A stretch of 64,000 nt of DNA from Marinobacterium aestuarii (GTDB taxonomy: Bacteria; Pseudomonadota; Gammaproteobacteria; Pseudomonadales; Balneatricaceae). Positions 25,235-34,121 of this stretch are shown in pieces. Numbering within the stretch: the stretch's first letter is position 1; each line of letters begins with the position of its first letter. Below the pieces are notes generated by a model that searched no databases, had not been told where the DNA came from, and saw only the letters and a list, made by a program, of their open reading frames with translations. Made by a program: the position numbers and the translations under genes. The stretch lies in contig NZ_CP015839.1 of the NCBI RefSeq assembly GCF_001651805.1, positions 1,054,001 through 1,118,000 of the forward strand. The letters are read 5' to 3'.

Positions 25235-26878
25235 TCAGTGCTGTGGCGAAGCCGCTGCGATGTGCGCCGCATCACGATGTTGCAGCGGTGTGATACCGCT
25301 CCAGTAACGGGATACCTTCTCGGCCTGTTCGGCCAGGCGATGGATGTGACTCAGGGCATCCAGCAGCTGAACGGTATCTTCCGGCGACAGGCGCCGTTCG
25401 GTGGTGGCCAGCAGGATGGATGTCTTGAGGCTCTGATACTGACGCTCCAGCTGGTGCAGCAGCAGATGTGCGCTGTCGGCACCGCGATCAACGCTGTCGT
25501 CGATTTCGCAGGCATCAATCAGCGCGATGCTGGCCTTTTGATACTGGTGCACGTCGCGCCTTGTTGCTTCGTCGGCGATGACCTCAAAGCGATCATAGTA
25601 ACCTGGCAGCAGGCACGACAGGCGGCTGACTTCGTTGAGGTAGCGCACCAGCCGCAGTGCTGTCGGCAGAATGCCACTGACTTCGCTGCTGATATCGTTT
25701 TCGGCAATGCGCTGGCAGAAAGCACCGATCTTGCCGGCCAGCTGATCCACCCCCAGCTGCTGGGCGCGCAGGTGGCTGGTATCGCCATTACTGGAGCTGA
25801 TGGCCTCGCGCGCCATGCGCGAACAGATCTGGTCCAGGCGTGTCATCTCCTTGGCCATGGCTTCGATGGCCAGGGATGGCATCTGTACCAGGGTTTCGTC
25901 CAGATAGCGCGGGCGGCCCTCGTCTTCCTCCTGGCTGCGAAAACGCTGTTCCAGAATTGCCACCAGGCGGTCGGTCAGGGGCCAGAGAAGGGCCACGCCT
26001 GCGAGGTTGAACAGTGAGTGGAACAGCGCCAGCAACAGCACCAGATCAAAGCGGGCGGCATCAATGTGGTTAACCCAGGGGGCTAGCAGCAGCAGCAGCC
26101 CTAGCCCGACAAGGCCGGTGATCAGGTTGAACAGGACATGGGCGGCGGCGATGCGCTTGGCGTTGGAGGTGGCGCCGAGTACCGCAATGATAGAGGTGGA
26201 GGTGGTGCCGACGTTGGCGCCGATCACCATGGCGGCGGCGGCGGCCAGCGGGATGGCGCCGGATGCGGTGAGGGACAGGGTGATGGCCAGGGCGGCGGCG
26301 GAGGACTGCATCAGCAGGGTAAGCGCGAAGCCTGCGGCGACAAACAGCATCAGGCTCAGGCCGCTGCTGCCAAAGGCCGACAGGTCCAGATGCTGCTCGA
26401 TGCCGGCAAAGGCGCCCTTGAGAAAATCCAGTCCGATAAAGAAGACCCCAAAGCCCGCCAGGGCAAAGCCGATATGGGCCAGGCGGCCGCGTCCGGCCAG
26501 ATGCAGCAGCATGCCGCCGCCGATGAGTGGCAGGGCCAGGGCGCTGATCTTGATCTTGAAGCCGATCAGGGCAATCAGCCAGCCGACCATGGTAGTGCCG
26601 ATATTACAGCCGTAGATGACCGATACCGACTGGGCCAGGGTGAGCAGACCGGCGTTGACGAAGCCGATGGTGGCGATGGTCACGACGCCGGAAGATTGCA
26701 CCATGGCGGTGATCAGAGTGCCGGAAACGAGTCCGCGCAGACGTGAGCGGGTGGCGGTGCGCAGAATCTGCTTGAGTGACGAGCCTGCTGCCTTGCGCAG
26801 CCCCTGGGTCATGAGGTGCATGCCCAGCAGGAATAATCCGATACCGCCGACAAGGTCTCCAAACAGGGTGAATTGCAT
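25235..26878 (-). CDS. Na/Pi cotransporter family protein with PhoU-like tail
   Basis: 547 residues from the ATG at 26878, which has AGGAGG nine bases upstream; the longer frame to 26917 is unlikely. Two inverted Na/Pi cotransporter repeats are visible: GLVSGTLITAMVQSSGVVTI near residue 47 with the QSS motif, and LLMQSSAAALAITLSLTASG near 187 with its partner QSS. A helical PhoU-like domain occupies roughly residues 330-530. Such NptA/YjbB proteins export or import phosphate. The 3' end lies ~150 bases before the TSUP gene. Confidence 0.9.
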   Translation of the reverse strand: MQFTLFGDLVGGIGLFLLGMHLMTQGLRKAAGSSLKQILRTATRSRLRGLVSGTLITAMVQSSGVVTIATIGFVNAGLLTLAQSVSVIYGCNIGTTMVGWLIALIGFKIKISALALPLIGGGMLLHLAGRGRLAHIGFALAGFGVFFIGLDFLKGAFAGIEQHLDLSAFGSSGLSLMLFVAAGFALTLLMQSSAAALAITLSLTASGAIPLAAAAAMVIGANVGTTSTSIIAVLGATSNAKRIAAAHVLFNLITGLVGLGLLLLLAPWVNHIDAARFDLVLLLALFHSLFNLAGVALLWPLTDRLVAILEQRFRSQEEDEGRPRYLDETLVQMPSLAIEAMAKEMTRLDQICSRMAREAISSSNGDTSHLRAQQLGVDQLAGKIGAFCQRIAENDISSEVSGILPTALRLVRYLNEVSRLSCLLPGYYDRFEVIADEATRRDVHQYQKASIALIDACEIDDSVDRGADSAHLLLHQLERQYQSLKTSILLATTERRLSPEDTVQLLDALSHIHRLAEQAEKVSRYWSGITPLQHRDAAHIAAASPQH

Positions 26879-26985
26879 GTATAGCCTCCTTACTGACTGA
26901 GGCTCGGTGTCTTCCAATCAGGCGCCCGAGGTACATTAAAGCGTAGGCGTGCTTTGGTGTTTGCTTCAAACCGATTGTTGAATCT

Positions 26986-27693
26986 TCAGTGATCGCCCGG
27001 TGAGGGTGTGCGGGCCAGCACCCAGATATCCACCCGGCGCACACCTGCTTTTTTCAGCAGTCGGCTGATTTCACTCACAGTGGTGCCGGTGGTCATGACA
27101 TCGTCGATCAGGGCAACATGATCATAGGCCGGGCCACTCCAGCTGAAGGCGCCCCTGAGGTTGTGCCGCCGGGCCTCGCCCTTGAGTTCCATCTGGTGCG
27201 CGGTTTCCTTGGGTTTGGCCAGGCTGCGCAGATCAATCGGTATTCCGAGATCCCTGCCCAGGCGCCCGGCCAGCAAGGCAGCCTGATTGTAGCCGCGCCG
27301 GCGCAGCCTTGATGGCGCCAGGGGGATAGGTATCAACACCTGTGGCAGTTCACCGTCGCAGTGTTGCAGGTGGTCGGCGAGGCCGTCGGCCAGCCAGCCC
27401 AGCTGTCCGGTCTGGCCCTGGTACTTGATCAGGGGTATCAGCTGGTTGAGGGGGAAGCGATAGGCGAAGGCAGCGAAGGTACGGTCAAAGGGGGGTGGTC
27501 GCTTCTGACAGCGGCCGCAGATCAGGCCGTCGCTGCCTTCAAGGGGCAGGGCGCAACGCTGACAGGCGGGCGCAATGCGGGGCATGTCTGCAAGACAGCG
27601 ATGGCAGAGGCCGGCGCGGGCCTGTGGATGCTGCAAGCACAGGTTGCATGATTGACTAAAAAACAACCTAAGGTTTACCAGTAGTTTATGCAT
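26986..27693 (-). CDS. ComF family phosphoribosyltransferase-like protein
   Basis: 235 residues. The N-terminal zinc ribbon has CNLC, CHRCL, CQRCALPLEG and CGRC pairs within residues 17-64; the C-terminal PRTase domain has LIPIPLAPSRLRRRGYNQA near 120 and the PRPP loop VALIDDVMTTGTTVSE near 195. ComF/GntX proteins take part in competence-related DNA uptake in some bacteria and have unclear roles elsewhere. It is divergent from bioB, again as in pseudomonads; the 96-bp space holds the bioB promoter. Confidence 0.92.
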   Translation of the reverse strand: MHKLLVNLRLFFSQSCNLCLQHPQARAGLCHRCLADMPRIAPACQRCALPLEGSDGLICGRCQKRPPPFDRTFAAFAYRFPLNQLIPLIKYQGQTGQLGWLADGLADHLQHCDGELPQVLIPIPLAPSRLRRRGYNQAALLAGRLGRDLGIPIDLRSLAKPKETAHQMELKGEARRHNLRGAFSWSGPAYDHVALIDDVMTTGTTVSEISRLLKKAGVRRVDIWVLARTPSPGDH

Positions 27694-27696
27694 TGG

Positions 27697-27724
27697 TTGA
27701 CAGATCCTTCTGTCGGTTTATTAT
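27697..27724 (+). promoter_or_regulatory. sigma-70 promoter of the bio operon
   Basis: Perfect TTGACA (27697-27702), 16-base spacer, TATTAT (27719-27724). It lies 66 bases before the bioB ATG. I see no paired BirA half-sites over it. Confidence 0.75.
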
Positions 27725-27789
27725 GGCTGCCTAGACTTCACGTGGCGCCCGGTTGCGCCTGACAGAATTTTTGATAGGGATTCGCCAAG

Positions 27790-28833
27790 ATGCAAGCCAA
27801 GGCCGCTGTTCGTCACGACTGGACCCAGCAGGAAGTTCGCGCACTGTTCGAACTGCCGTTCAATGATCTTCTGTTTCAGGCCCAGACGGTGCATCGTCAG
27901 CACTTCAACCCCAACGAAGTGCAGGTCAGCACCCTGTTGTCGATCAAGACCGGCGCCTGTCCGGAAGACTGCAAGTATTGCCCGCAAAGCGGCCATTACA
28001 ACACCGGACTCGAAAAAGAACGTCTGATGCAGGTCGACAAGGTGCTGGAGAAGGCCCGCGCCGCCAAGGCGGCCGGCTCCACCCGTTTCTGCATGGGGGC
28101 TGCCTGGAAGCACCCGGCTGAAAAGGACATGCCCTATGTGACCGAGATGGTGCGCGAGGTCAAGAAACTGGGCCTTGAAACCTGCATGACCCTGGGCATG
28201 CTGAATGAAGACAAGGCCGAGCGCCTGGCTGAGGCGGGGCTGGATTACTACAATCACAACCTCGATACCTCGCCCGAGTATTACGACAAGATTATTACTA
28301 CCCGCACCTATCAGGATCGCCTGGATACGCTGCACCATGTGCGCGAATCCGGCATGAAGGTGTGCAGCGGCGGTATCCTGGGGCTGGGTGAGTCCGCCAC
28401 CGACCGTATCGGCCTGCTGAGTCAGCTGGCGAATTTGCCGCATCACCCCGAGTCCGTGCCCATCAACATGCTGGTCAAGGTCAAGGGAACGCCGCTGGAA
28501 AACGCCAAGGATCTGGACCGCCTCGATTTTATTCGCACCATCGCGGTCGCCCGCATCATGATGCCCGAGTCCCATGTGCGCCTGTCCGCCGGGCGTGAGA
28601 GCATGAGCGACGAAATGCAGGCCATGACCTTCTTTGCTGGCGCCAACTCGATCTTTTACGGCGAATGCCTGCTGACCACACCGAACCCGGATACCAATAG
28701 CGATCTGCAGCTGTTCAAGCGCCTGGGCATCAATCCCGAGCAGCGGATTTCCGAGTCCGACGAGACGCAGCAGGAACAGCTGATGCAGCAGGTGCAGACC
28801 AATCAGGACAGTCCGCGCTTCTACCCCGCCTGA
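27790..28833 (+). CDS. bioB: biotin synthase BioB
   Basis: 347 residues; radical SAM enzyme that inserts sulfur into dethiobiotin. The [4Fe-4S] motif [17 protein letters not shown] is near residue 57, and [16 protein letters not shown] near residue 155, plus [12 protein letters not shown] near 192 and the [12 protein letters not shown] segment near 260 (Arg ligand of the [2Fe-2S] cluster), complete the family pattern. First gene of bioB-F-H-C-D. Confidence 0.98.
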   Translation: MQAKAAVRHDWTQQEVRALFELPFNDLLFQAQTVHRQHFNPNEVQVSTLLSIKTGACPEDCKYCPQSGHYNTGLEKERLMQVDKVLEKARAAKAAGSTRFCMGAAWKHPAEKDMPYVTEMVREVKKLGLETCMTLGMLNEDKAERLAEAGLDYYNHNLDTSPEYYDKIITTRTYQDRLDTLHHVRESGMKVCSGGILGLGESATDRIGLLSQLANLPHHPESVPINMLVKVKGTPLENAKDLDRLDFIRTIAVARIMMPESHVRLSAGRESMSDEMQAMTFFAGANSIFYGECLLTTPNPDTNSDLQLFKRLGINPEQRISESDETQQEQLMQQVQTNQDSPRFYPA

Positions 28834-28906
28834 TTTTCTTGTGCCTCTGACCCCAGTCGCGCGCTGAACATACAGGCGCGGCTGGGGGCCATAGCTGGAG
28901 TGACCC

Positions 28907-30121
28907 ATGTCCTTTGATCAGTTGCAGGCCGAGCTGGATCAGCGTGAACGTGATGCCCTGTACCGCCGCCGCCGCGTGCTCGACAGCGCCCAGGGGCCCG
29001 AGGTGCAGGTCGATGGCAAGCGCTATCTGGCGTTCTGTTCCAACGACTACCTGGGCCTGGCCAACCATCCCGAGGTGGTGCGCGCGCTGCAGCAGGGCGC
29101 CGATCGCTACGGCGTTGGCGGTGGTGCCTCCCATCTGGTGAACGGCCACGGCCGTGCTCACCATGCACTGGAAGAAGCCCTGGCCGAATTCACCGGTCGC
29201 GAGCGGGTGCTGCTGTTCTCCACCGGCTACATGGCCAACCTTGGCGCCATCAATGGCCTGCTGGGCAAAGCCGATGCGATCTTTCAGGACCGTTTAAACC
29301 ACGCCTCCCTGCTCGATGCAGGCCTGCTGAGCGGCGCCCGTTTTCAGCGTTATCTGCACAATGATGTTGCCAGTCTTGAGCAGCGCCTGGCTAAAACCAC
29401 CGGTCGACGCAAGCTGGTGGTGACCGATGGCGTCTTCAGCATGGATGGCGATCTGGCGCCGCTGCCGGCGCTGGCATCTGCTGCCAGGGCAGAGAACGGC
29501 TGGCTGATGGTGGACGATGCCCATGGTTTTGGCTGCATCGGGCGTGGCGGCCGAGGCATTGCCGATCACTTTGACCTGGGCCAGGACGAGGTGCCGGTAC
29601 TGGTCGGCACCCTGGGCAAGGCGTTCGGCACCTCCGGCGCCTTCGTGGCCGGCTCCAGCGCTTTGATCGAAACCCTGATCCAGTTTGCCCGTACCTATAT
29701 CTACACCACCAGCATGCCGCCTGCGGTGGCCTGTGCTTCCCTTGCGAGCCTGCGCCTGCTGGAGGCCGAAGACTGGCGCCGTGAGCATCTGAACGCGCTT
29801 ATTGCACGCTTTCGCACTGGTTGTGAGCAGCTGGGCCTTAACCTGATGGCATCCCCCACACCTATCCAGCCCATTCTGATCGGCGAGGCCGATGCGGCCA
29901 TGGCCATCAGCGCAGGACTAGAGGCGCGGGGCATCTTTGTCGGCGCCATACGCCCGCCCACGGTACCGGTGGGCAGTGCTCGCCTGCGCGTCACTCTCAG
30001 CGCCAGTCACACCGAAGCCCAGGTCGATGAGCTGCTTGAGGCGCTCGGACAAGTGATAGGTGCACAGGTGATTGGAGCGCAGGTGACAAGTACGCAGGCG
30101 CACGGAGCCCTCCCGGGATGA
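28907..30121 (+). CDS. bioF: 8-amino-7-oxononanoate synthase BioF
   Basis: 404 residues; PLP enzyme that condenses pimeloyl-ACP with alanine. Motifs: [15 protein letters not shown] near residue 43, [20 protein letters not shown] near 75, [15 protein letters not shown] near 202 and the Schiff-base Lys in [18 protein letters not shown] near 235. The last ~20 residues contain a short internal duplication ([15 protein letters not shown]), probably a slippage extension of the C-terminus. The ATGA stop/start overlap couples it to bioH. Confidence 0.97.
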   Translation: MSFDQLQAELDQRERDALYRRRRVLDSAQGPEVQVDGKRYLAFCSNDYLGLANHPEVVRALQQGADRYGVGGGASHLVNGHGRAHHALEEALAEFTGRERVLLFSTGYMANLGAINGLLGKADAIFQDRLNHASLLDAGLLSGARFQRYLHNDVASLEQRLAKTTGRRKLVVTDGVFSMDGDLAPLPALASAARAENGWLMVDDAHGFGCIGRGGRGIADHFDLGQDEVPVLVGTLGKAFGTSGAFVAGSSALIETLIQFARTYIYTTSMPPAVACASLASLRLLEAEDWRREHLNALIARFRTGCEQLGLNLMASPTPIQPILIGEADAAMAISAGLEARGIFVGAIRPPTVPVGSARLRVTLSASHTEAQVDELLEALGQVIGAQVIGAQVTSTQAHGALPG

Positions 30122-30894
30122 GTCTGCATATCGAATTCAGCCCTCGAAGCGGGCGGCCCCTGCTGGTGTTGCTGCATGGCTGGGGTCTGCACAGCGGTGT
30201 CTGGCAGCCGGTGCTGCCAGCGCTGCAGCAGCATTTCGATACAGTACAGGTGGATCTGCCGGGCCTTGGGCGTTCGCCTGCACTGGCGGGACCCTGTAGT
30301 GTGCAGACGCTTGCCGCCGAGGTGTTGCAGGCGGTGCAACAACGGCGGCCTGAAAGCGCCATCTGGCTGGGCTGGTCTCTGGGTGGGCTGGTGGCGGCGG
30401 AGGCGGCGCGTCAGGCGCCGGAGCGGGTACGCGGCCTGGTGACCGTGGCTTCCAATCCCTGCTTTGTGGCACAGCACGACTGGCCCTGTGGCATGGCGCC
30501 AGACACTTTCGACGGTTTTGTCCGCGCCTTGGAGAGCGACCCAGCCCGTACCCTGGCAAGCTTTGCCCTGTTGCAAAGTCGTGGAGAGGGCGCGCGGGAC
30601 ACTTTGCGGGCGCTCAAGGCGCTGCTGGCAGAGTCGGAGCCGGCAGCCCCTGGCGATACTCTGCAGTTGCTGGCCGGCGACTATCGCCGCACCCTGGGCG
30701 CTCTGACACAGCCCGCGCTGCATATTCTGGGGGGGGATGACCAGCTGGTGCCGGCCAGTATCGAGGTGCCCTTGCAGCAACTACAACCGCGGGCCCAGGT
30801 GCGCCTTTATCCGGGTGCCGGACATCTGCCGTTCTATTCTCACCGGGCGCGCTTTGTCGAAGACCTGATAGCGTTTGTCGGAGCCCAGCTGTGA
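30118..30894 (+). CDS. bioH: pimeloyl-ACP methyl ester carboxylesterase BioH
   Basis: 258 residues; alpha/beta hydrolase that removes the methyl group BioC added, releasing pimeloyl-ACP. It has the oxyanion segment [17 protein letters not shown] near residue 17, nucleophile Ser in [15 protein letters not shown] near 83, and the catalytic His in [16 protein letters not shown] near 235. The GWSxGG pattern and position between bioF and bioC settle the assignment. It overlaps both neighbours by four bases. Confidence 0.95.
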   Translation: MSLHIEFSPRSGRPLLVLLHGWGLHSGVWQPVLPALQQHFDTVQVDLPGLGRSPALAGPCSVQTLAAEVLQAVQQRRPESAIWLGWSLGGLVAAEAARQAPERVRGLVTVASNPCFVAQHDWPCGMAPDTFDGFVRALESDPARTLASFALLQSRGEGARDTLRALKALLAESEPAAPGDTLQLLAGDYRRTLGALTQPALHILGGDDQLVPASIEVPLQQLQPRAQVRLYPGAGHLPFYSHRARFVEDLIAFVGAQL

Positions 30895-31694
30895 ATGCGG
30901 CTGCGTTGCTCGACAAGCACCGTATCGCGGACTCGTTCAGCCGTGCGGCCCTGACCTACGACGCTGCGGCCGAACTGCAGCGCCAGATCGGTCATCAGCT
31001 GCTGGAGCTGTTGCCCCCAGGCGGCTCTGAGGCAGAACCCGGGAGAGTGCTGGATCTGGGCTCTGGCACCGGCTATTTTACGCCGTTGCTGCGCCAGCGC
31101 TTTGCCTCCAGCCAGCTCGTCAGTCTGGATCTGGCCCAGGGCATGCTGGCCTATGCGCGCCAGCATAGGCCGGACCCCCATGCCGTTTGGGTGTGCGGCG
31201 ATGCCGAAGCCCTGCCGCTGGCCAGTGACAGCCTGGATCTGATCTTTTCCAGCCTGGCGATTCAGTGGTGTGAGCAGCCGGCGCGGCTCTTTGCCGAGAT
31301 CGCACGGGTGCTGCGTCCCGGTGGGCGCTTTGTGGTGGCAACGCTCGGGCCTGATACCCTGCACGAGCTGCGCGATGCCTGGGCGCGGGTGGATGGTGAC
31401 ATGCACGTCAATCGCTTTATGCCCCGCGAACAGCTGCTCGAAGGCCTGCCAGCAGGGCTGCGTCTGCAGGATTGCTGCACCGAAAACCGCGTGCTGCGTT
31501 ATACCCAGCTGCGCCAGCTGACCTCTGAACTCAAGGGTATAGGCGCGCACAACATGAACCAGGGCCAGGCCGCAGGCCTTACCGGCAAGGCGCGGGTGCA
31601 GGCATTCAAGACTGCCTACGAGCAGCACCGCGACGCCGATGGCCTGCTTCCTGCGACCTATCAGGTTTATTATCTGCAGCTGCAAAAAGACTGA
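30891..31694 (+). CDS. bioC: malonyl-ACP O-methyltransferase BioC
   Basis: 267 residues with a GTG start inside the bioH stop (GTGA). SAM-binding motif I is VLDLGSGTGYFTPLL near residue 47; ALPLASDSLDLIFSSLAIQW near 104 and VLRPGGRFVVATLGPDTL near 138 are the other class I methyltransferase motifs. It methylates the malonyl group so that fatty-acid synthesis can build the pimelate chain. Confidence 0.96.
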   Translation: MNAAALLDKHRIADSFSRAALTYDAAAELQRQIGHQLLELLPPGGSEAEPGRVLDLGSGTGYFTPLLRQRFASSQLVSLDLAQGMLAYARQHRPDPHAVWVCGDAEALPLASDSLDLIFSSLAIQWCEQPARLFAEIARVLRPGGRFVVATLGPDTLHELRDAWARVDGDMHVNRFMPREQLLEGLPAGLRLQDCCTENRVLRYTQLRQLTSELKGIGAHNMNQGQAAGLTGKARVQAFKTAYEQHRDADGLLPATYQVYYLQLQKD

Positions 31695-31736
31695 TCTCTT
31701 GCCGGGCCTTGCCCGGGCCTAACGGAATACACATAC

Positions 31737-32435
31737 ATGGCCAAGCATAATTTCTTTGTCGCCGGCACCGATACCGATGCCGGCAAAACCCTGGTAAGCA
31801 CCGGCATATTGCAGGCCGCCAACCGGCTGGGCTTGCAGACCATCGGCCTCAAACCGGTCGCAGCGGGCTCGGAGGAAACGCCCGAGGGGCTGCGCAATGA
31901 CGATGCGCTGAAGCTGCAGCAGGCCGCCTCGATCAAGCTGGGGTATGACTCGGTCAATCCCATCACCCTGGCGGCGGCCGTGGCACCCCATATTGCCGCC
32001 GCCCAGGTTGGGCGTAGTCTGTCGGCTGATCGTATCGCGGCGCTCTGTCGCGGCAGCATGATGCAGCGCGCTGATCTGCTGTTGATCGAGGGGGCTGGCG
32101 GCTGGCGGGTGCCGCTGAACGGGCGGGAAATGCTGTCGCGGGTGCCGCAGCTGCTGGAAACACCGGTCATTCTGGTCATCGGCATGAAGCTGGGCTGCAT
32201 CAACCATGCGCTGCTGAGCGCCGAAGCCATAGTGCGTGATGGCCTGCGCATCGCGGGCTGGGTGGCGAATCGTATCGACCCGCATATGGCCTGTTATGAG
32301 GACAACCTGGCGACACTGCGCGGGCTGTTTCAGGCGCCGCTGCTGGGGGAGGTGCCTTATCTGGCGAACCCGACACCTGAGGCGGTGGCGGACTGCCTGG
32401 ATCTGTCGGCGCTGCTGGCTGACGTCAGGGGCTGA
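31737..32435 (+). CDS. bioD: dethiobiotin synthetase BioD
   Basis: 232 residues; ATP-dependent carboxylation of DAPA to dethiobiotin. P-loop GTDTDAGKTLVSTGIL near residue 11, TIGLKPVAAGSE near 38 (Lys), and LLIEGAGGWRVPLNGRE near 117 are all intact. Last gene of the bio operon, 42 bases after bioC. An inverted repeat CTGGGGCG/CGCCCCGG at about 32480-32504 follows. Confidence 0.97.
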   Translation: MAKHNFFVAGTDTDAGKTLVSTGILQAANRLGLQTIGLKPVAAGSEETPEGLRNDDALKLQQAASIKLGYDSVNPITLAAAVAPHIAAAQVGRSLSADRIAALCRGSMMQRADLLLIEGAGGWRVPLNGREMLSRVPQLLETPVILVIGMKLGCINHALLSAEAIVRDGLRIAGWVANRIDPHMACYEDNLATLRGLFQAPLLGEVPYLANPTPEAVADCLDLSALLADVRG

Positions 32436-32537
32436 ACAAAGTTTGTACAGTACTGGCCCGGCAGCGAGGTGCGCACTATACTGGGGCGGTAGTCTGCGCC
32501 CCGGAAAATCCGCGCAGATAGCCAGGGAGATACCGAT

Positions 32538-32798
32538 ATGAACGTTACATCAGCGCCGCAGTCCGGTTTGCTCGGTTTGAATCGCGGCATCGACAATGTG
32601 CAGAAAGTCGCCGGCGATATGATCGGTTCCGGCAAGGCCGACAAGGCGGAGCTGGCCAGCGGCCGCACACCCGATGAGGTGGCTGAGACCTCGGCATCGT
32701 CCGGGCACCAAGCCCCGACCACCCAGGTGGTATCCGCAGTTAAAGAATCAAACGACCTTGAAGGTGTTCTCGGCGCCATTATCGATACCCACGCCTGA
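32538..32798 (+). CDS. small conserved-looking hypothetical protein
   Basis: 86 residues, no signal peptide or membrane segment. The N-terminal SGLLGLNRGIDNVQKVAGDM and the C-terminal VVSAVKESNDLEGVLGAIIDTHA look like the two amphipathic helices that end flagellar rod/hook-type proteins, joined here by a short polar linker; this is only a resemblance. A GGGAGATACC ribosome site supports translation. A small gene of this kind follows bioD in some pseudomonads (from memory). Function unknown. Confidence 0.65.
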   Translation: MNVTSAPQSGLLGLNRGIDNVQKVAGDMIGSGKADKAELASGRTPDEVAETSASSGHQAPTTQVVSAVKESNDLEGVLGAIIDTHA

Positions 32799-32897
32799 CC
32801 GCTGCGGCGGGCGCTGCACCCCCTGCTTGTATGAGTCAGCCGCTGTCTCTTTCACTCTCCGTTTTTAATTGCTTGCACTCAGGTCGCTGACCCTGTG

Positions 32898-33908
32898 TCA
32901 CAAGCGGCCTGTCCTGCGTTTTGTTTCGCTGGGGCTTTCGCCGTAAAGCAAACGATAGTCCCGGCTAAAACGTCCCATATGCGTAAAGCCCCACCCCATG
33001 GCCAGCTCGGTCACCGTTTTTGCCTGGCTGTGGTGCAGTAAATCGTGCCGCACATTTTGCAGGCGTATCTGGCGCAGATATTCCATGGGGCTTTGATTGC
33101 GAAATTCCCGAAAGCCGGCGTAAAGCGTTCTCAGGCTGACGCCGGCCAGCTCCGCCAGTTGCGCTGGAGCCATCGGCTCGCTGGCGTGCTCTGCCATATG
33201 CTCTTCCACTCGCTTGACGTGTCGTGGTGCCAGACGGCGATCATTCTGACGCAGTGCATCCGAATAATTGCTCGGCTGTACACAGAGCAGAGTACTGATG
33301 ATCAGCTGTTCAAGCTGCTGGGCGATAAGGGGTTCTTGCAGGCCTTCGGGCGATTCTTTTTGCAGCCGCACCAGATACAGCAGCATGTTCATCCAGCTGG
33401 CGTCCTGCTGCCAGTCCAGTGTGTTCTCGAATGCCAGAGGCCGGGGCAACGGCCGGCCGATAATTCGACTGCAGGCCTGTTCCAGCGCCTCGCGTTCGAT
33501 ACGCAGCATTAACTGATCACAGCCCTGGCTGTAGCGCATGACCAGCGCTTGCGCGGGGTTGAGGATAGCACCCCGTCTGTGATCCAGATCGACGCGCTCG
33601 CCGTCACATTGAACTTCTCCCTCGCCCTGCAACGGCATCTGGATCAGGAAAAACTGTTCCAGGCATTCGGGTTCGATTTGCACATCAGCGCCGTACCTGA
33701 GGCGGTTCAGGGATACCCGTTGGATAGGGACATGATGCAGTCGCGAGTCGATAGCCTTTGTCTTGCCGAGTGCCTGCAGGCGGTGGGGCTTGAAGACAGC
33801 ACCGACCCGGTCCCGGGTCTCATCCAGATCCTGAGAGCAGAAAATCAACTGGCGGGCGTTATTCAGCAGGGCAGATCTCAGCAATGGCGACAATGTAGTT
33901 CTCGTCAT
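32898..33908 (-). CDS. AraC-family regulator facing the indole operon (IifR-like)
   Basis: 336 residues. Residues ~60-190 form the AraC-type effector domain (AraC_binding_2 like: QFFLIQMPLQGEGEVQCDGE, LNPAQALVMRYSQGCDQLML); the C-terminal ~100 residues hold two helix-turn-helix units (LAELAGVSLRTLYAGFREF, then ELAMGWGFTHMGRFSRDYRLLYGESPSE). The GF-H-GRFS-YR--FGESPSE motif is the typical second helix. It is divergent from the iif-type operon, so it probably senses indole or an early product and activates that operon through the box at 34022. Confidence 0.88.
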   Translation of the reverse strand: MTRTTLSPLLRSALLNNARQLIFCSQDLDETRDRVGAVFKPHRLQALGKTKAIDSRLHHVPIQRVSLNRLRYGADVQIEPECLEQFFLIQMPLQGEGEVQCDGERVDLDHRRGAILNPAQALVMRYSQGCDQLMLRIEREALEQACSRIIGRPLPRPLAFENTLDWQQDASWMNMLLYLVRLQKESPEGLQEPLIAQQLEQLIISTLLCVQPSNYSDALRQNDRRLAPRHVKRVEEHMAEHASEPMAPAQLAELAGVSLRTLYAGFREFRNQSPMEYLRQIRLQNVRHDLLHHSQAKTVTELAMGWGFTHMGRFSRDYRLLYGESPSETKRRTGRL

Positions 33909-34021
33909 GGCGTGGTCTCGTTTTTATTGTTCTGGCCGTCGAGGCTTGTGCCCGCGGTCGTTTATTCTGTCGCCAGTATAAGCGAGCGGGCCTGGCGGGC
34001 GGCGATCCTTGCACAGTTTTC

Positions 34022-34037
34022 TGCACACAATGGATAG
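34022..34037 (+). promoter_or_regulatory. XylS/BenR-like box upstream of the indole operon
   Basis: TGCACACAATGGATAG fits the XylS-type half-site TGCA-N6-GGNTA exactly. A second TGCA lies 12 bases upstream without its GGNTA half. The box is 85 bases before the operon start, in the divergent space shared with the AraC gene. Confidence 0.5.
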
Positions 34038-34121
34038 TCGGCGCACGCAGCGGCTCGTGTCCACGCCTCCCGGGTACTTAGGATGTAGCTGCGCAACTCA
34101 ATATCTATCCAGGAGACCAGT

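Noticed and set aside
27694-27789. BirA operator over the bioB promoter
   Set aside because: GGTTTACC and GGTTGACA occur but as direct, not inverted, half-sites, and do not fit the known palindrome.
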